DNA of 64,000 bases from assembly GCA_001801025.1 (NCBI GenBank), contig MGWO01000003.1, forward strand, positions 4,201-68,200, written 5' to 3'. Below the pieces are notes generated by a model. It did no database searches. It had not been told where the DNA came from and was given only the letters and a program-made list of their open reading frames with translations. Source of the DNA: Gallionellales bacterium GWA2_54_124 (GTDB lineage: Bacteria; Pseudomonadota; Gammaproteobacteria; Burkholderiales; Gallionellaceae). Positions 18,767 through 30,304 of the stretch are shown here, piece after piece. Every line of letters starts with the position of its first letter. Within the stretch, counting starts at the first letter, position 1. A program made the translations under genes and the position numbers.

Positions 18767-19671
18767 CAATAGCCTCCCGATTTCTTCAGTTGCCCTCTGA
18801 GCGGGGCAGGTTCCGGCTCAGGACGTTCGGGAAGTTTAGGGGACGCTGACAACACCAGCAACTGGCGGTACTTATCCACACCGCCAACTGGCAGGCACGC
18901 GATGCGCGCAAAGGGATAGGCTGCATCGCGCTCAATTTTTTCAACTTTTGCGACAGGAATTCCCGGCGGATAAATACCGTCGATACCCGATGTCACCAGA
19001 ATATCCCCGTTTTGAATATCGGTGCTGACCGGCATATAGCGCAGCGACAACTGACTGGTATCCCCCGCGCCGAACGTCACACTGCGCAAACCGTTGCGCA
19101 ACACCTGCACCGGCACAGCGTGATCTTTTTCGGTAATCAAGGTCACTTCAGACAACCAGGGAAATATGCGGGTGATTTGGCCTACGATTCCTTTATCATC
19201 CATCACTACCTGCCCCGCTTGCACGCCGGCAACGCTTCCTTTATTAATCAGCACTTTACGCCTGAACACATCGCGTTCAGTATAGACGATCTCGGCAAAC
19301 TGGCCGGTGTACTGACCGCGTTGCTGCAATGCAATCAGGTTGCGCAGCTGCATATTTTCCTGCAGTAAGGCTTGCTGCTGTACCAGCTGCACGCTGTCTA
19401 TTCCGTGCTGGCGTTGCAACGCAGTTTTATCCGTAAGCAGGCTGTTTTGCGTAACGAAGAAATCACCCGCCTGCTGCATCAGCATTAATGGCATCGTCGC
19501 CAGCCGCTGTAGCGGCGAAACCAGCACCGACAATGCGCTGCGGGTCGATTCAAGGTAGCGGAAACGCGCATCGACAAACATCAGCAACAATGACAATACG
19601 GCAAAAAACACGAGCCGGGCTGCGGGGCTAGGGCCCCGGTTAAAAACCTGAAATGTTTGCGTGCTGTCCAT
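18766..19671 (-). CDS. mreC: Rod shape-determining protein MreC
   Basis: Periplasmic scaffold (301 residues) with one N-terminal membrane segment (about 17-35), a short coiled coil and the beta-barrel MreC domain (FAEIVYTERDVFRRKVLINKG, GQVVMDDKGIVGQI, LVTSGIDGIYPPGIPVAKV). It links the MreB filament to PBP2 and other wall enzymes. The start at 19671 (MDSTQTFQVFNRG) gives the usual N-terminus; the frame extending to 19860 would run through the low-complexity spacer into mreB. No good Shine-Dalgarno is visible; the leader is pyrimidine-rich. Confidence 0.95.
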   Translation of the reverse strand: MDSTQTFQVFNRGPSPAARLVFFAVLSLLLMFVDARFRYLESTRSALSVLVSPLQRLATMPLMLMQQAGDFFVTQNSLLTDKTALQRQHGIDSVQLVQQQALLQENMQLRNLIALQQRGQYTGQFAEIVYTERDVFRRKVLINKGSVAGVQAGQVVMDDKGIVGQITRIFPWLSEVTLITEKDHAVPVQVLRNGLRSVTFGAGDTSQLSLRYMPVSTDIQNGDILVTSGIDGIYPPGIPVAKVEKIERDAAYPFARIACLPVGGVDKYRQLLVLSASPKLPERPEPEPAPLRGQLKKSGGY

Positions 19672-19789
19672 CGAACGGGTGAGTAGTGAGGTGGTAAGTC
19701 GATAGTGGAAAAGGATATATAGAAAGTGGGAAATGAGAAAAACCGCTTTCCCCACATCCCACTTCCCACTGACCACTTCCCGATATTTT
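19672..19789 (-). repeat. Short-period, hairpin-forming spacer between mreB and mreC
   Basis: A 118-base spacer made of near-repeats of about seven bases. Read on the minus strand it contains repeated GGGAAGTGG-like units and an inverted repeat pairing AAGTGGGA with TCCCACTT, a TTTTTCTC stretch, and then a pyrimidine-rich run up to the mreC start. It could attenuate or process the transcript between mreB and mreC. The same kind of spacer occurs between gcvH and gcvP and between rfbB and rfbD. Confidence 0.5.
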
Positions 19790-21205
<1,416 letters not shown>

Positions 21206-21210
21206 ATACC

Positions 21211-22665
21211 ATGTTCAATTCCAGCCTCTCACAACTGGGCGCAGCACTGCGCGCCAAAAAAATTTCCAGCGTCGAATTGACACAGTCTTATCTCGATCGC
21301 ATCGCAACACACAATCCGGTCTATAACGCGTACCTCACGGTCGATAACAAAGCCAGCCTGGCACAAGCGGCGATTGCAGATCAACTGCTGGCAACAGGTA
21401 GCGCACAAGCGCTGACCGGCATTCCAATCGCGCAGAAGGATATTTTTTGCGCGAAGGGCTGGCGCACGACCTGCGGCTCGAAGATGCTCGCCGACTTTAT
21501 CGCGCCGTACGATGCGCATGTGATCGAGCAGTTCAACCGCGCCGGTGCCGTCAATCTGGGCAAGACCAACATGGACGAATTCGCGATGGGTTCATCCAAC
21601 GAGACCTCGTACTTCGGACCCGTCAGAAATCCGTGGAATCAAAATGCCGTGCCCGGCGGCAGTTCAGGCGGGGCAGCCTCTGCGGTTGCGGCGCGTCTTT
21701 GTGCAGCCGCGACAGGTACGGATACCGGCGGCTCGATCCGCCAGCCGGCGGCCCTTTGCGGCATCACCGGCATCAAGCCGACCTACGGCACCGTGTCGCG
21801 CTACGGCATGATCGCCTTCGCGTCCAGCCTCGATCAGGCAGGCCCGATGGCGAGAAGCGCCGAAGATTGCGCGCTGATGCTGAACGTAATGACAGGATTC
21901 GACGAACGGGATTCGACTTCCTTGCAGCGCGAAAAGGAAGACTACAGCCGCGATTTAAACAAGCCGCTCGCCGGCCTGAGGATCGGGCTGCCGAAAGAAT
22001 TTTTTGCCGAAGGCTTGTCTGCAGACGTGGGTGCCAGAGTCCAGGAAGCCATTGCCGAATACCGCAAACTGGGTGCTGTCATCGTCGGTATCAGTCTGCC
22101 CAACACGCGTCTGGCCGTACCGGTGTATTACGTACTGGCGCCCGCCGAAGCGTCCAGCAATCTGTCGCGCTTTGACGGCGTGCGTTACGGTTATCGTGCG
22201 CCGGAATACACCGATCTGGCAGACATGTACGAAAAGAGCCGCTCGCAAGGATTTGGCGAGGAAGTCAAACGCCGCATCATGATCGGCACCTATGTGCTCT
22301 CACACGGCTATTACGACGCGTATTATTTGCAAGCGCAAAAGATTCGCCGCCTGATCGCGCAGGATTTCACCGACGCCTTCAAACAGTGCGATGTCATCAT
22401 GGGCCCCACCTCACCTTCCACCGCCTTTAATCTGGGCGAAAAGGGTGACGATCCGGTGCAGATGTATTTGTCCGATATCTATACCATCGCGGTAAATCTG
22501 GCAGGACTGCCCGGCATGTCCATCCCCTGCGGCTTCGGGACAAACGAGATGCCGGTGGGCTTGCAAATCATCGGCAACTATTTTGACGAGGCGCGCATGC
22601 TGAACGTCGCTCACCAATATCAACTGGCGACCGACTGGCACAGTCGCGCACCAAAAGGTTTTTAA
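21211..22665 (+). CDS. gatA: Asp-tRNA(Asn)/Glu-tRNA(Gln) amidotransferase subunit A
   Basis: Amidase-signature subunit (484 residues) that hydrolyses glutamine and passes ammonia to GatB. The Ser-cisSer-Lys catalytic set is visible: Lys in [10 protein letters not shown], the Gly/Ser-rich loop [17 protein letters not shown], and the nucleophilic Ser in [16 protein letters not shown]. Full length. The presence of gatCAB implies indirect routes to Gln-tRNA and/or Asn-tRNA. Confidence 0.97.
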   Translation: MFNSSLSQLGAALRAKKISSVELTQSYLDRIATHNPVYNAYLTVDNKASLAQAAIADQLLATGSAQALTGIPIAQKDIFCAKGWRTTCGSKMLADFIAPYDAHVIEQFNRAGAVNLGKTNMDEFAMGSSNETSYFGPVRNPWNQNAVPGGSSGGAASAVAARLCAAATGTDTGGSIRQPAALCGITGIKPTYGTVSRYGMIAFASSLDQAGPMARSAEDCALMLNVMTGFDERDSTSLQREKEDYSRDLNKPLAGLRIGLPKEFFAEGLSADVGARVQEAIAEYRKLGAVIVGISLPNTRLAVPVYYVLAPAEASSNLSRFDGVRYGYRAPEYTDLADMYEKSRSQGFGEEVKRRIMIGTYVLSHGYYDAYYLQAQKIRRLIAQDFTDAFKQCDVIMGPTSPSTAFNLGEKGDDPVQMYLSDIYTIAVNLAGLPGMSIPCGFGTNEMPVGLQIIGNYFDEARMLNVAHQYQLATDWHSRAPKGF

Positions 22666-22674
22666 GGAAATACT

Positions 22675-24123
22675 ATGACTTGGGAAATCGTCATCGGGCT
22701 GGAAGTGCACACGCAACTGTCCACCCGCACTAAAATTTTTTCAGGCGCCTCAACGACCTATGGCGCAGAACCTAATACGCAAGCGGATGCCGTAAGTATC
22801 GCACTGCCCGGCGTGCTGCCCGTCCTGAATAAAGGTGCTGTCGAACGCGCCGTGAAATTCGGTCTGGCGGTGGGCGCTCATATCGCGCCACGCTCCGTTT
22901 TTGCACGCAAAAATTATTTTTATCCCGATTTGCCCAAAGGCTACCAGATCAGCCAGTTCGACCTGCCGGTGGTAGGTATGGGTAGCTTGGCCATACAGGT
23001 TGAACCGCTGTCCGGCAACGCAAAACCTTACGAAAAGGTCGTGCGCATCACCCGCGCCCATCTGGAAGAAGATGCCGGCAAATCGGTACACGGCGCATCG
23101 CAAGGCATGACGGGCGTAGATCTGAACCGCGCGGGCACACCGCTTTTGGAAATCGTCTCTGAACCTGATATGTGTTCTGCCGCCGAGGCGGTCGCTTATG
23201 CAAAAACTTTGCATAATCTGGTGCGTTGGATCGGCATCTCGGACGGCAATATGCAAGAGGGTTCATTCCGCTGCGACGTCAACGTGTCGGTGCGTCGTCC
23301 CGGCGAGGAACTCGGCACGCGCCGCGAAATCAAGAACTTGAATTCGTTCAAATACATGCAACAGGCGATCGACTACGAGGTTCAGTGGCAGATCGATACA
23401 CTCGAAAACGGCGGCAAAATCCATCAGGCCACCATCCTGTTTAACCCGGACACTGGCGAGACGCGTGCGATGCGCAGCAAGGAAGACGCACACGATTACC
23501 GCTACTTCCCCGATCCTGACTTATTGCCTCTGGACATCACACCCGAAATGCTGGCCGCAATGCGCACCGAACTGCCTGAACTCCCCGAGGCACGCCGCAC
23601 GCGCTATGTGAACGAGCTTGGATTGTCGGCCTATGATGCGGCCAGCCTAACCTCATCGCGCGAAATGGCGGATTATTTCGACACCTGCGTCACCTCCGTG
23701 GGCAATGCAAAACTGTGCGCTAACTGGCTCATCGGCGAGCTGTCCGCTCAACTCAACCGCGACGGTCTGGACATGGCGCAATGCCCAGTCTCACCGCAGC
23801 AAATGAGCGGCATGCTGGTACGCATCGCGGATAACACCATTTCGAACGCCGGCGCGAAAGAAGTTTTCCGTACCCTATGGGCGGAAGGCGGTGATGCCGA
23901 TTTAATTATTGACTCTAAAGGACTCAAGCAGGTTTCTGACTCCGGCGCGATCGAGGCGCTGGTGGATGAAATCATCACAGCGAATGCCGATAAAGTTGCC
24001 GAATACCGTTCCGGCAAGGACAAGCTGTTCGGCTTCTTCGTGGGACTGGCAATGAAGGCCAGCAAGGGCAAAGCCAATCCGGCGCAACTAAACGAAGTCC
24101 TTTTGAAAAAACTGGCTGGCTAA
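22675..24123 (+). CDS. gatB: Asp-tRNA(Asn)/Glu-tRNA(Gln) amidotransferase subunit B
   Basis: The 482-residue subunit binds the misacylated tRNA and performs the kinase/transamidation step. It begins [16 protein letters not shown] and contains the family blocks [35 protein letters not shown] and [18 protein letters not shown], with a YqeY-like C-terminal domain that contacts the tRNA. It lies 9 bases after gatA and completes the operon. Confidence 0.97.
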   Translation: MTWEIVIGLEVHTQLSTRTKIFSGASTTYGAEPNTQADAVSIALPGVLPVLNKGAVERAVKFGLAVGAHIAPRSVFARKNYFYPDLPKGYQISQFDLPVVGMGSLAIQVEPLSGNAKPYEKVVRITRAHLEEDAGKSVHGASQGMTGVDLNRAGTPLLEIVSEPDMCSAAEAVAYAKTLHNLVRWIGISDGNMQEGSFRCDVNVSVRRPGEELGTRREIKNLNSFKYMQQAIDYEVQWQIDTLENGGKIHQATILFNPDTGETRAMRSKEDAHDYRYFPDPDLLPLDITPEMLAAMRTELPELPEARRTRYVNELGLSAYDAASLTSSREMADYFDTCVTSVGNAKLCANWLIGELSAQLNRDGLDMAQCPVSPQQMSGMLVRIADNTISNAGAKEVFRTLWAEGGDADLIIDSKGLKQVSDSGAIEALVDEIITANADKVAEYRSGKDKLFGFFVGLAMKASKGKANPAQLNEVLLKKLAG

Positions 24124-24126
24124 ACG

Positions 24127-24627
24127 ATGATTTTACGGGCGCTGTTCTTCATATGCATTCTGCTGTCCTGCAGCATTTCGCTCGCTGCTGATCAGGAGAA
24201 CCCTCCTTCGGAACAGCCGATGACTTTGTCGGAGTCGGTGAAAAATCTGTTGAATTACGCGCGTAATTTTGAAGGAATATTGTACAAGCGTGGTGGCAAC
24301 AGTCCAGTCAGCGGCTTTGATTGCAGCGGATTCGTGCGTTATGTTTTCAGCCGGGCCGAGGGGGTGATAATCCCGCACAGTTCGGTTGCAATTAGCAAGT
24401 TCGGTGATTACATACGCAGACACGATCTGCATCCGGGTGATCTTGTTTTTTTCAGTTTCAAAAACACCATTTCTCATGTAGGTATCTACCTTGGAAACGA
24501 TCAATTCATCCACGCCTCGAGCACTCAGACTGGCAGCGTGATGGTTTCCAGCCTGAACGACAACTACTGGGCAAAGCATTTCACGCTTGCCCGGCGTATC
24601 CCGACACCTGCCGACGCTGCAAAATAG
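24127..24627 (+). CDS. Secreted NlpC/P60-family cell-wall peptidase
   Basis: A 166-residue protein with an N-terminal signal peptide (cleavage probably after SISLA) and one NlpC/P60 (C40) domain. The catalytic set is C66 in FDCSGFVRYVF, H117 in ISHVGIYLG and H129 in FIHASS. Such enzymes cut gamma-D-Glu-meso-Dap or related peptide bonds in peptidoglycan. There is no substrate-targeting domain. The gene starts 3 bases after gatB and is probably co-transcribed with it, although the functions are unrelated. Confidence 0.9.
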   Translation: MILRALFFICILLSCSISLAADQENPPSEQPMTLSESVKNLLNYARNFEGILYKRGGNSPVSGFDCSGFVRYVFSRAEGVIIPHSSVAISKFGDYIRRHDLHPGDLVFFSFKNTISHVGIYLGNDQFIHASSTQTGSVMVSSLNDNYWAKHFTLARRIPTPADAAK

Positions 24628-24652
24628 GCGTTGATTTATCGGGAAATTAGGG

Positions 24653-24743
24653 GAAATTAGGGTCAGACTCGATTTATTCTTAAGCACGCAACGAAGTACA
24701 AAATAACTGACGGGATAAATTAATCGAGTCTGACCCTAATTTC
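24653..24743. repeat. MITE/REP-like element with perfect 22-bp inverted repeats
   Basis: The arms at 24653-24674 and 24722-24743 are perfect inverse copies, with core ATTAGGGTCAGACTCGATT, separated by 47 bases. Short direct duplications flank both sides: GGGAAATTAG is doubled on the left, and CTAATTTCTACTA recurs about three times between 24737 and 24777. From memory, similar GGGTCAGA-TCGATT tracts are scattered in bacterial genomes near REP-associated tyrosine (Y1) transposases, but none is encoded here. The element lies 26 bases after the NlpC/P60 gene. It could form a long hairpin in RNA or be mobilised in trans. Confidence 0.65.
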
Positions 24744-24900
24744 TACTACAACCCTAATTTCTACTACTAATTTCTACCGCATGCGGCACTGACAGCTCTC
24801 AATCAAACGCAGAAAATACATTTGATGGTTACACGGGTGTGCAACAGGCCACTTTAAAGAAAAACATTAATGAAAAGTGGAGAGTTGAATCTATAGAGCA

Positions 24901-24922
24901 ATTAGGGTCAGACTCGATTTAT
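24901..24922 (+). repeat. Third copy of the GGGTCAGACTCGATT repeat
   Basis: ATTAGGGTCAGACTCGATTTAT is repeated here in the same orientation as the left arm of the inverted-repeat element, about 245 bases downstream. The DNA between (24781-24900) and beyond it up to the riboswitch (24923-25009) holds no gene that I can recognise. Confidence 0.6.
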
Positions 24923-25009
24923 CAATAACATCCGGCAGGGTACGCCAAGTCATAAATAGCCGTTGTCAATTTTCGGGCTTTCCAGCATAATCCGCACTGC
25001 CGTCAAGAC

Positions 25010-25205
25010 CAATGGGAGAGCGTGGTTTTAACCACCGCCGAAGGCGTAACACCCGTAACCGCTCAGGCACAAAGAACTATTGGCACAGGCAAATCTGGAG
25101 AGCGCGGAATAAACCCGCCACCGAAGGGGCACACGATTAAATGCCGATACCAACCCGCAGGGTTATTGGCGTTATTGTAATCTCTCAGGTACCAAGGACA
25201 GATGG
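25010..25205 (+). promoter_or_regulatory. Tandem glycine riboswitch
   Basis: Two glycine aptamers in series lie directly upstream of gcvT. Aptamer 1 (about 25012-25085) has GGGAGAG, CGCCGAAGGCG and CTCAGGCACAAAGAACT. Aptamer 2 (about 25094-25203) has TGGAGAG, CACCGAAGGGGCA and CTCTCAGGTACCAAGGACAG. These are the conserved core pieces of the class. The linker of about ten bases allows the usual interaction between aptamers. Glycine binding normally turns on the glycine-cleavage operon. A terminator follows immediately, so control is likely at the level of transcription termination. Confidence 0.93.
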
Positions 25206-25237
25206 GGCGCAGCGCGATTTCGTGCTGCGCCTTTTTT
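25206..25237 (+). terminator. Intrinsic terminator of the glycine riboswitch
   Basis: GGCGCAGC at 25206-25213 pairs with GCTGCGCC at 25224-25231. The stem extends inward by three more pairs to an ATTT loop and is followed by six T. It abuts the end of aptamer 2 and ends 17 bases before the gcvT ATG. The terminator's 5' bases adjoin the aptamer's closing stem (GATGGGG), which suggests that glycine-bound aptamer 2 competes with terminator folding. Confidence 0.88.
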
Positions 25238-25254
25238 ATTTTCTGAAAGCGAAT

Positions 25255-26337
25255 ATGACTCTTAAAACTACGCCACTCAATGCTGCACACCGCGCGATGG
25301 GCGCAAAAATGGTGGATTTCGGCGGCTGGGATATGCCGGTGAACTACGGCTCGCAAATCGACGAACACCATCAGGTGCGTAATGACGCCGGCATGTTCGA
25401 TGTGTGCCACATGCGTGTGGTGGATGTCAAAGGCGCTAACGTCAGAAACTTCTTGTGCTACCTGCTGGCCAACAATGCCAACAAGATCACACTGCCGGGC
25501 AAAGCGCTGTATTCAGCGATGCTGCGCCCGGATGGCGGCGTGATCGACGATCTGATCATCTATTTCATGACCGAAGACTGGTTCCGCATCGTAGTGAATG
25601 CCGGCACTGCCGATAAAGACATCGCCTGGATGAAGGAACAGGCAGCGGCACATATGCCAACGCTTACCATCACCTCACGCGATGATCTGGCGATGGTCGC
25701 CGTGCAAGGGCCGAACGCACGCGCCAAAGTCTGGCAAGTATTGCCCCAGACTCAGACGGCGACAGAAGGCTTGCAGAATTTCCAGGCGGCCGATTGCGGT
25801 GAATATTTCATCGCGCGCACAGGCTATACCGGCGAAGACGGTTTCGAAGTCATGCTGCCGAAAGAAAAAGTCGAAGCGTTCTGGTACGACTTGAACAAAG
25901 CCGGCGTCGCACCGATCGGGCTTGGCGCGCGCGATACCCTGCGTCTTGAAGCCGGCATGAACCTGTATGGTCAGGACATGGACGAAACCGTAGGTCCGCT
26001 GGAATCAGGTCTTGCCTGGACGGTGGACTTGAAGAGTGAGCGTGACTTTATCGGCAAAGCGGCGTTGCTGGCCAATCCGCCAACCCAGAAGCTGGCAGGT
26101 CTGCTGCTGCTCGATCGCGGCGTATTGCGCGGCCATCAAAAAGTGCATACCCCGCACGGCATCGGCGAAATCACCAGCGGCAGTTTTTCGCCGACACTGG
26201 AAAAATCGATCGCCCTGGCGCGCGTGCCGGTCGATGTTGCAATCGGCGATACCGTACAGGTTGCAATTCGCGATAAGATGCTGAACGCGCAAGTCGTAAA
26301 ATACCCGTTTGCGCGCAACGGCAAAAGCTGTTTGTAG
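25255..26337 (+). CDS. gcvT: Glycine cleavage system T protein (aminomethyltransferase)
   Basis: A 360-residue tetrahydrofolate-dependent enzyme that releases ammonia from the aminomethyl-lipoyl H protein and forms methylene-THF. Family blocks are [42 protein letters not shown] and [20 protein letters not shown]. The ATG at 25255 fits the family N-terminus ([15 protein letters not shown]); the open frame further upstream runs through the riboswitch and terminator, so it is excluded. First gene of gcvT-gcvH-gcvP. Confidence 0.97.
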   Translation: MTLKTTPLNAAHRAMGAKMVDFGGWDMPVNYGSQIDEHHQVRNDAGMFDVCHMRVVDVKGANVRNFLCYLLANNANKITLPGKALYSAMLRPDGGVIDDLIIYFMTEDWFRIVVNAGTADKDIAWMKEQAAAHMPTLTITSRDDLAMVAVQGPNARAKVWQVLPQTQTATEGLQNFQAADCGEYFIARTGYTGEDGFEVMLPKEKVEAFWYDLNKAGVAPIGLGARDTLRLEAGMNLYGQDMDETVGPLESGLAWTVDLKSERDFIGKAALLANPPTQKLAGLLLLDRGVLRGHQKVHTPHGIGEITSGSFSPTLEKSIALARVPVDVAIGDTVQVAIRDKMLNAQVVKYPFARNGKSCL

Positions 26338-26411
26338 TCGCAGGCTAAAACCCGCACCCGTCCCAACCAATGACTAACGTCTAATAACTTACGACTGATT
26401 TTGGAGAACTC

Positions 26412-26801
26412 ATGAGCAACCCGTCCAACCTGAAATACACCGCCTCCCACGAATGGGTCAAAACAGAAGCCGACGGCACGGTCAGTGTCGGCATCACGCA
26501 GCACGCACAGGGATTGCTGGGCGACATGGTATTTGTCGAAGCGCCGGCTGTCGGCCGCCACCTCAAGGCTAAAGAAGAATGTGCCGTAGTAGAGTCAGTC
26601 AAAGCCGCAGCCGATGTGTATGCACCGGTATCTGGCACTGTGACCGAAATCAACGCAGCGCTGGACAGCAGCCCGGAAGACATCAACAACGATCCTTACG
26701 GCGCCTGGATGTTCAAGCTCAAACCCGATAATGGAGCCGATGTAGACGCGCTGCTTGATGCCGCAGCTTATCAGGCCGTCATCGACAGCGAAGCACACTA
26801 A
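26412..26801 (+). CDS. gcvH: Glycine cleavage system H protein
   Basis: A 129-residue lipoyl carrier that shuttles the aminomethyl group between P, T and L proteins. The lipoylated residue is Lys64 in [16 protein letters not shown], preceded by GDMVFVEAP and followed by NDDPYG-type sequence ([12 protein letters not shown]). A GGAG Shine-Dalgarno precedes the ATG. The 74-base gap after gcvT includes TAACGTCTAATAACTTACGACT, another short-period stretch. Confidence 0.97.
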   Translation: MSNPSNLKYTASHEWVKTEADGTVSVGITQHAQGLLGDMVFVEAPAVGRHLKAKEECAVVESVKAAADVYAPVSGTVTEINAALDSSPEDINNDPYGAWMFKLKPDNGADVDALLDAAAYQAVIDSEAH

Positions 26802-26807
26802 AAATCA

Positions 26808-26867
26808 GGATTGAGGATTGAGTAAAACCAGCTTTTCAATCCTCAATCCCCCCAATCCTCAATCCTC
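26808..26867 (+). repeat. Heptameric-repeat hairpin between gcvH and gcvP
   Basis: GGATTGAGGATTG at 26808-26820 pairs perfectly (13 bp) with CAATCCTCAATCC at 26837-26849 across a 16-base loop. A further CAATCCTCAATCCTC follows at 26853-26867. The unit is close to CAATCCT. The whole gcvH-gcvP gap is built from it, and no Shine-Dalgarno is visible before gcvP. The hairpin might adjust the relative expression of H and P proteins, which are needed in different amounts. Confidence 0.65.
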
Positions 26868-26880
26868 GCTCCTCATTCCT

Positions 26881-29730
26881 ATGAATACAGACCAATTTGT
26901 AAACCGCCACAACGGCCCGTCCGACAAAGATGTTCAGGATATGCTCAAAGCCATCGATGCATCGTCTCTGGATGCGCTGATCGACCAGACGATCCCTGCT
27001 GCGATCCGTTTAAAATCGCCACTGAACCTGCCCGAAGGACTGTCCGAACATGCCTATCTGCAACACCTGCGCGGCATTGCGGCGAAAAACAAACTGTATA
27101 AATCCTACATCGGTCTGGGCTATTACGACACCATCCTGCCGCCGGTGATTCAGCGCAACGTACTGGAAAATCCGGGCTGGTATACCGCCTATACCCCCTA
27201 TCAGGCTGAAATCGCGCAAGGTCGCTTAGAAGCGCTGCTCAATTTCCAGACCATGATTGTGGATCTGACCGGCATGGAAATCGCCAACGCGTCCTTGCTC
27301 GATGAAGCCACTGCAGCGGCCGAAGCCATGACCATGATGCACGGCCTGCGCAGTCGGGACGCTGCCGGCAAGAACAGCTTTTTCGTGTCGCACGAATGCT
27401 TCCCGCAGACCATCGAGTTGCTCAAAACCCGCGCAAAACCGTTAGGGATTGAGCTGGTCATTGGCGACTTCAAGACCGTCACACTGAACGACAAACTGTA
27501 CGGCGCATTGCTGCAATATCCGGCAGCCAACGGCGTGGTACACGACTACAGCGAGTTTGTCGGACGCGCGAAAGAACACGGCATGACCATCGCGGTTGCG
27601 GCCGATATCATGAGTCTGGTGCTTCTGACGCCGCCTGGCGAATGGGGCGCGGACATCGTGCTGGGTTCCACCCAGCGCTTCGGCGTACCGATGGGCTACG
27701 GCGGCCCGCACGCGGCTTTCTTTGCGTGCCGTGATGCCTACAAGCGTTCGATGCCGGGACGCATCATCGGCGTGTCGGTGGATGCCGACGGCAACCCGGC
27801 CCTGCGCATGGCGCTGCAAACCCGCGAGCAGCATATCCGCCGCGAAAAGGCCACCTCAAACATCTGCACGGCACAAGCGCTGCTCGCCATCATGGCCAGC
27901 ATGTATGCCGTCTATCACGGCCCGCAAGGATTGCGTGGCATCGCACGCCGGGTTCACCTGTCCGCCGTTGCACTGGCAAATGAGCTGAAAAAACTGGGCT
28001 ACCAGATCGCTCATGACACCTTTTTCGACACGCTGAAACTGACCCATACCGACAACGTAAAAATTCATGCCTTAGCCGAAGCCGCAGAAATCAACTTCCG
28101 TTACAGCGGCGAAGGTCTGGGGATTGCGCTCGATCAGACAACCAGCATCAACGATTTAAATGCGATTCTCGCCGTGTTCGCACAGGCAGCAGGAAAAACG
28201 GCACCGCGATTAAGCGAATCGCAGGTAACCGCGTCCGCGATGCACCTGACGGTCAGAAAATCGGCCATTTTGAACCACGCCGTATTCAATTCGTACCACT
28301 CTGAAACGCTGATGATGCGCTACATCAAGCGCCTCGAAAACAAGGATCTGTCGCTGACGCATTCGATGATCGCGCTGGGTTCCTGCACCATGAAACTGAA
28401 CGCCGCATCCGAATTGCTTGCGCTGACCTGGCCCGAATTCGCCAGCCTGCATCCTTTCGTGCCATTCGAACAAGCCGCCGGCTATCAGGAACTCATCGCG
28501 GGCCTCGATGCCGCGCTATGCGAAATCACAGGGTTTGCGCAAATGAGCTTTCAGCCCAACAGCGGTGCCTCCGGCGAATATGCAGGTCTGCTGGTAATTC
28601 AGGCGTATCACCGCTCGCGCGGCGAAGGCCAGCGCAACGTAGCGCTGATTCCCTCTTCGGCACACGGCACCAATCCTGCCAGCGCGGCGATGTGCGGACT
28701 GTCCATCGTGGTGGTCAAATGCGACCAGAACGGCAATATCGATGTCGCCGATCTGCGCGAAAAAGCCGAGGCACACAAGGACGATCTTTCCTGCCTGATG
28801 GTCACCTATCCGAGCACGCACGGCGTGTATGAAGAATCCATCATCGAAATCACCGGTATCATCCATGCCAACGGCGGTCAGGTTTACATGGACGGCGCCA
28901 ATATGAATGCGCAGGTTGGACTCACCAGCCCCGGCAACATCGGTGCGGATGTGTGCCATCTGAACCTGCACAAGACTTTTGCGATCCCTCACGGCGGTGG
29001 CGGCCCGGGTGTCGGCCCGATCGGCGTAGCTGAACATCTGACTCCGTTCCTGCCCTCCCATCCACTGGTTAAAACCGGCGGTGAGCAAGGCATCCACGCG
29101 GTGTCGGCGGCCCCCTTCGGCAGCGCGCTGATCCTGATGATTTCCTACGGCTACATCAAGATGATGGGCGGCACAGGCCTCACGCAAGCGACCCGCATGG
29201 CGATACTGAATGCCAATTACATCAAAGAATCGCTGAAAAATCACTATTCAACGCTGTATCAGGGGACAAACGGCCGCTGCGCGCATGAAATGATCTTGCA
29301 GTGCATCGACTTCAAGCGCGAAGCCGGCATCGAAGTCGCCGATATCGCCAAGCGCCTGATGGATTTCGGTTTCCATGCCCCGACCACCTCCTTTCCGGTG
29401 GTAGATACACTGATGGTAGAACCGACCGAGAGCGAGTCAAAAGCCGAACTTGATCGCTTTTGCGAGGCGATGATCGCAATACGCGGCGAGATCGACGAAA
29501 TTATCGCCGGTCGCGCCGACAAGAAGAACAACGTGATCAAACACGCGCCGCATACCGCGAAAGCCGTGACATCGAGCAACTGGGATCGTCCGTACAGCCG
29601 CGAACAGGCTGCCTACCCGCTCCCTTGGCTGACGAACAATAAATTCTGGCCTTCTGTCGCGAAAATAGATAATGTGTATGGCGACAAAAATCTGGTTTGC
29701 GCCTGCCCGCCTATTGAGTCCTACCTCTAA
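26881..29730 (+). CDS. gcvP: Glycine dehydrogenase (decarboxylating), P protein
   Basis: Full-length 949-residue homodimer-type P protein that decarboxylates glycine with pyridoxal phosphate and loads the aminomethyl group on GcvH. The N-terminal half has [14 protein letters not shown] and [20 protein letters not shown]. The C-terminal half carries the PLP lysine, Lys698, in [18 protein letters not shown]. The ATG at 26881 fits family N-termini; the in-frame extension to 26818 encodes only the repeat spacer. The leader is pyrimidine-rich without an evident ribosome-binding site. Confidence 0.97.
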   Translation: MNTDQFVNRHNGPSDKDVQDMLKAIDASSLDALIDQTIPAAIRLKSPLNLPEGLSEHAYLQHLRGIAAKNKLYKSYIGLGYYDTILPPVIQRNVLENPGWYTAYTPYQAEIAQGRLEALLNFQTMIVDLTGMEIANASLLDEATAAAEAMTMMHGLRSRDAAGKNSFFVSHECFPQTIELLKTRAKPLGIELVIGDFKTVTLNDKLYGALLQYPAANGVVHDYSEFVGRAKEHGMTIAVAADIMSLVLLTPPGEWGADIVLGSTQRFGVPMGYGGPHAAFFACRDAYKRSMPGRIIGVSVDADGNPALRMALQTREQHIRREKATSNICTAQALLAIMASMYAVYHGPQGLRGIARRVHLSAVALANELKKLGYQIAHDTFFDTLKLTHTDNVKIHALAEAAEINFRYSGEGLGIALDQTTSINDLNAILAVFAQAAGKTAPRLSESQVTASAMHLTVRKSAILNHAVFNSYHSETLMMRYIKRLENKDLSLTHSMIALGSCTMKLNAASELLALTWPEFASLHPFVPFEQAAGYQELIAGLDAALCEITGFAQMSFQPNSGASGEYAGLLVIQAYHRSRGEGQRNVALIPSSAHGTNPASAAMCGLSIVVVKCDQNGNIDVADLREKAEAHKDDLSCLMVTYPSTHGVYEESIIEITGIIHANGGQVYMDGANMNAQVGLTSPGNIGADVCHLNLHKTFAIPHGGGGPGVGPIGVAEHLTPFLPSHPLVKTGGEQGIHAVSAAPFGSALILMISYGYIKMMGGTGLTQATRMAILNANYIKESLKNHYSTLYQGTNGRCAHEMILQCIDFKREAGIEVADIAKRLMDFGFHAPTTSFPVVDTLMVEPTESESKAELDRFCEAMIAIRGEIDEIIAGRADKKNNVIKHAPHTAKAVTSSNWDRPYSREQAAYPLPWLTNNKFWPSVAKIDNVYGDKNLVCACPPIESYL

Positions 29731-29745
29731 CCTAAAGGACACACC

Positions 29746-30291
29746 ATGACCCGTAAAAAAGAAGCATCCAATAAAGTTGCCGTCACACTCAATGGCAACC
29801 CGGTCACACTATTCGGGACATTTCCTGCCGTGAACCAAACCGCACCGGCGTTCACACTGGTTGATAAAGAACTGAAGGATGTGACGCTGCAAAGTTTTTC
29901 GGGTAAACGCAAGGTACTCAATATCGTGCCGAGTCTGGACACGGCCGTCTGCGCCACCTCGACACGCCGTTTCAATGAAGTCGCAAGCGGGCTGGAAAAT
30001 ACCGTCGTGCTGGTGATTTCTGCCGATCTGCCTTTCGCGATGAGCCGTTTTTGCGTGGCCGAAGGCCTGGACAACGTGATTCCCTTGTCGCTGATGCGCG
30101 GCCGCGATTTCATGCGCAATTACGGCGTGAAGATTGCCGATACCGCACTGGCCGGACTCACTGCCCGCGCCGTGCTGGTACTGGATGAAAACGACCGCGT
30201 ACTGCATGCGGAACTGGTGAGTGACATTACGCACGAACCTGATTACGATACTGCTTTAGCCGCATTACAACAACCAGAAACTAACGACTAA
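29746..30291 (+). CDS. tpx: Thiol peroxidase (atypical 2-Cys peroxiredoxin)
   Basis: A 181-residue peroxidase that reduces hydrogen peroxide and alkyl hydroperoxides with thioredoxin as donor. The peroxidatic Cys69 lies in [17 protein letters not shown], and the resolving Cys103 in [10 protein letters not shown]; the 34-residue spacing is that of E. coli Tpx. The N-terminus is about eight residues longer than in E. coli. It begins 15 bases after gcvP, so it may share readthrough transcription from the glycine operon. Confidence 0.96.
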   Translation: MTRKKEASNKVAVTLNGNPVTLFGTFPAVNQTAPAFTLVDKELKDVTLQSFSGKRKVLNIVPSLDTAVCATSTRRFNEVASGLENTVVLVISADLPFAMSRFCVAEGLDNVIPLSLMRGRDFMRNYGVKIADTALAGLTARAVLVLDENDRVLHAELVSDITHEPDYDTALAALQQPETND

Positions 30292-30304
30292 CCAGGTTTA
30301 CGAC

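Noticed and set aside
21447..22175. 242-codon overlapping frame inside gatA
   Set aside because: Arg-rich shadow translation of gatA in another frame, with no independent start signal.
24653..24922. Possible CRISPR repeats
   Set aside because: Only three copies, one inverted, with unequal spacing and no cas genes; fits a mobile repeat element better.
25141..25254. N-terminal extension of gcvT
   Set aside because: It would translate the second riboswitch aptamer and the terminator hairpin; the ATG at 25255 matches family N-termini.
28516..29244. Long (242-codon) minus-strand frame inside gcvP
   Set aside because: gcvP is certain on the plus strand; the antisense frame is a by-product of GC-rich codon use.
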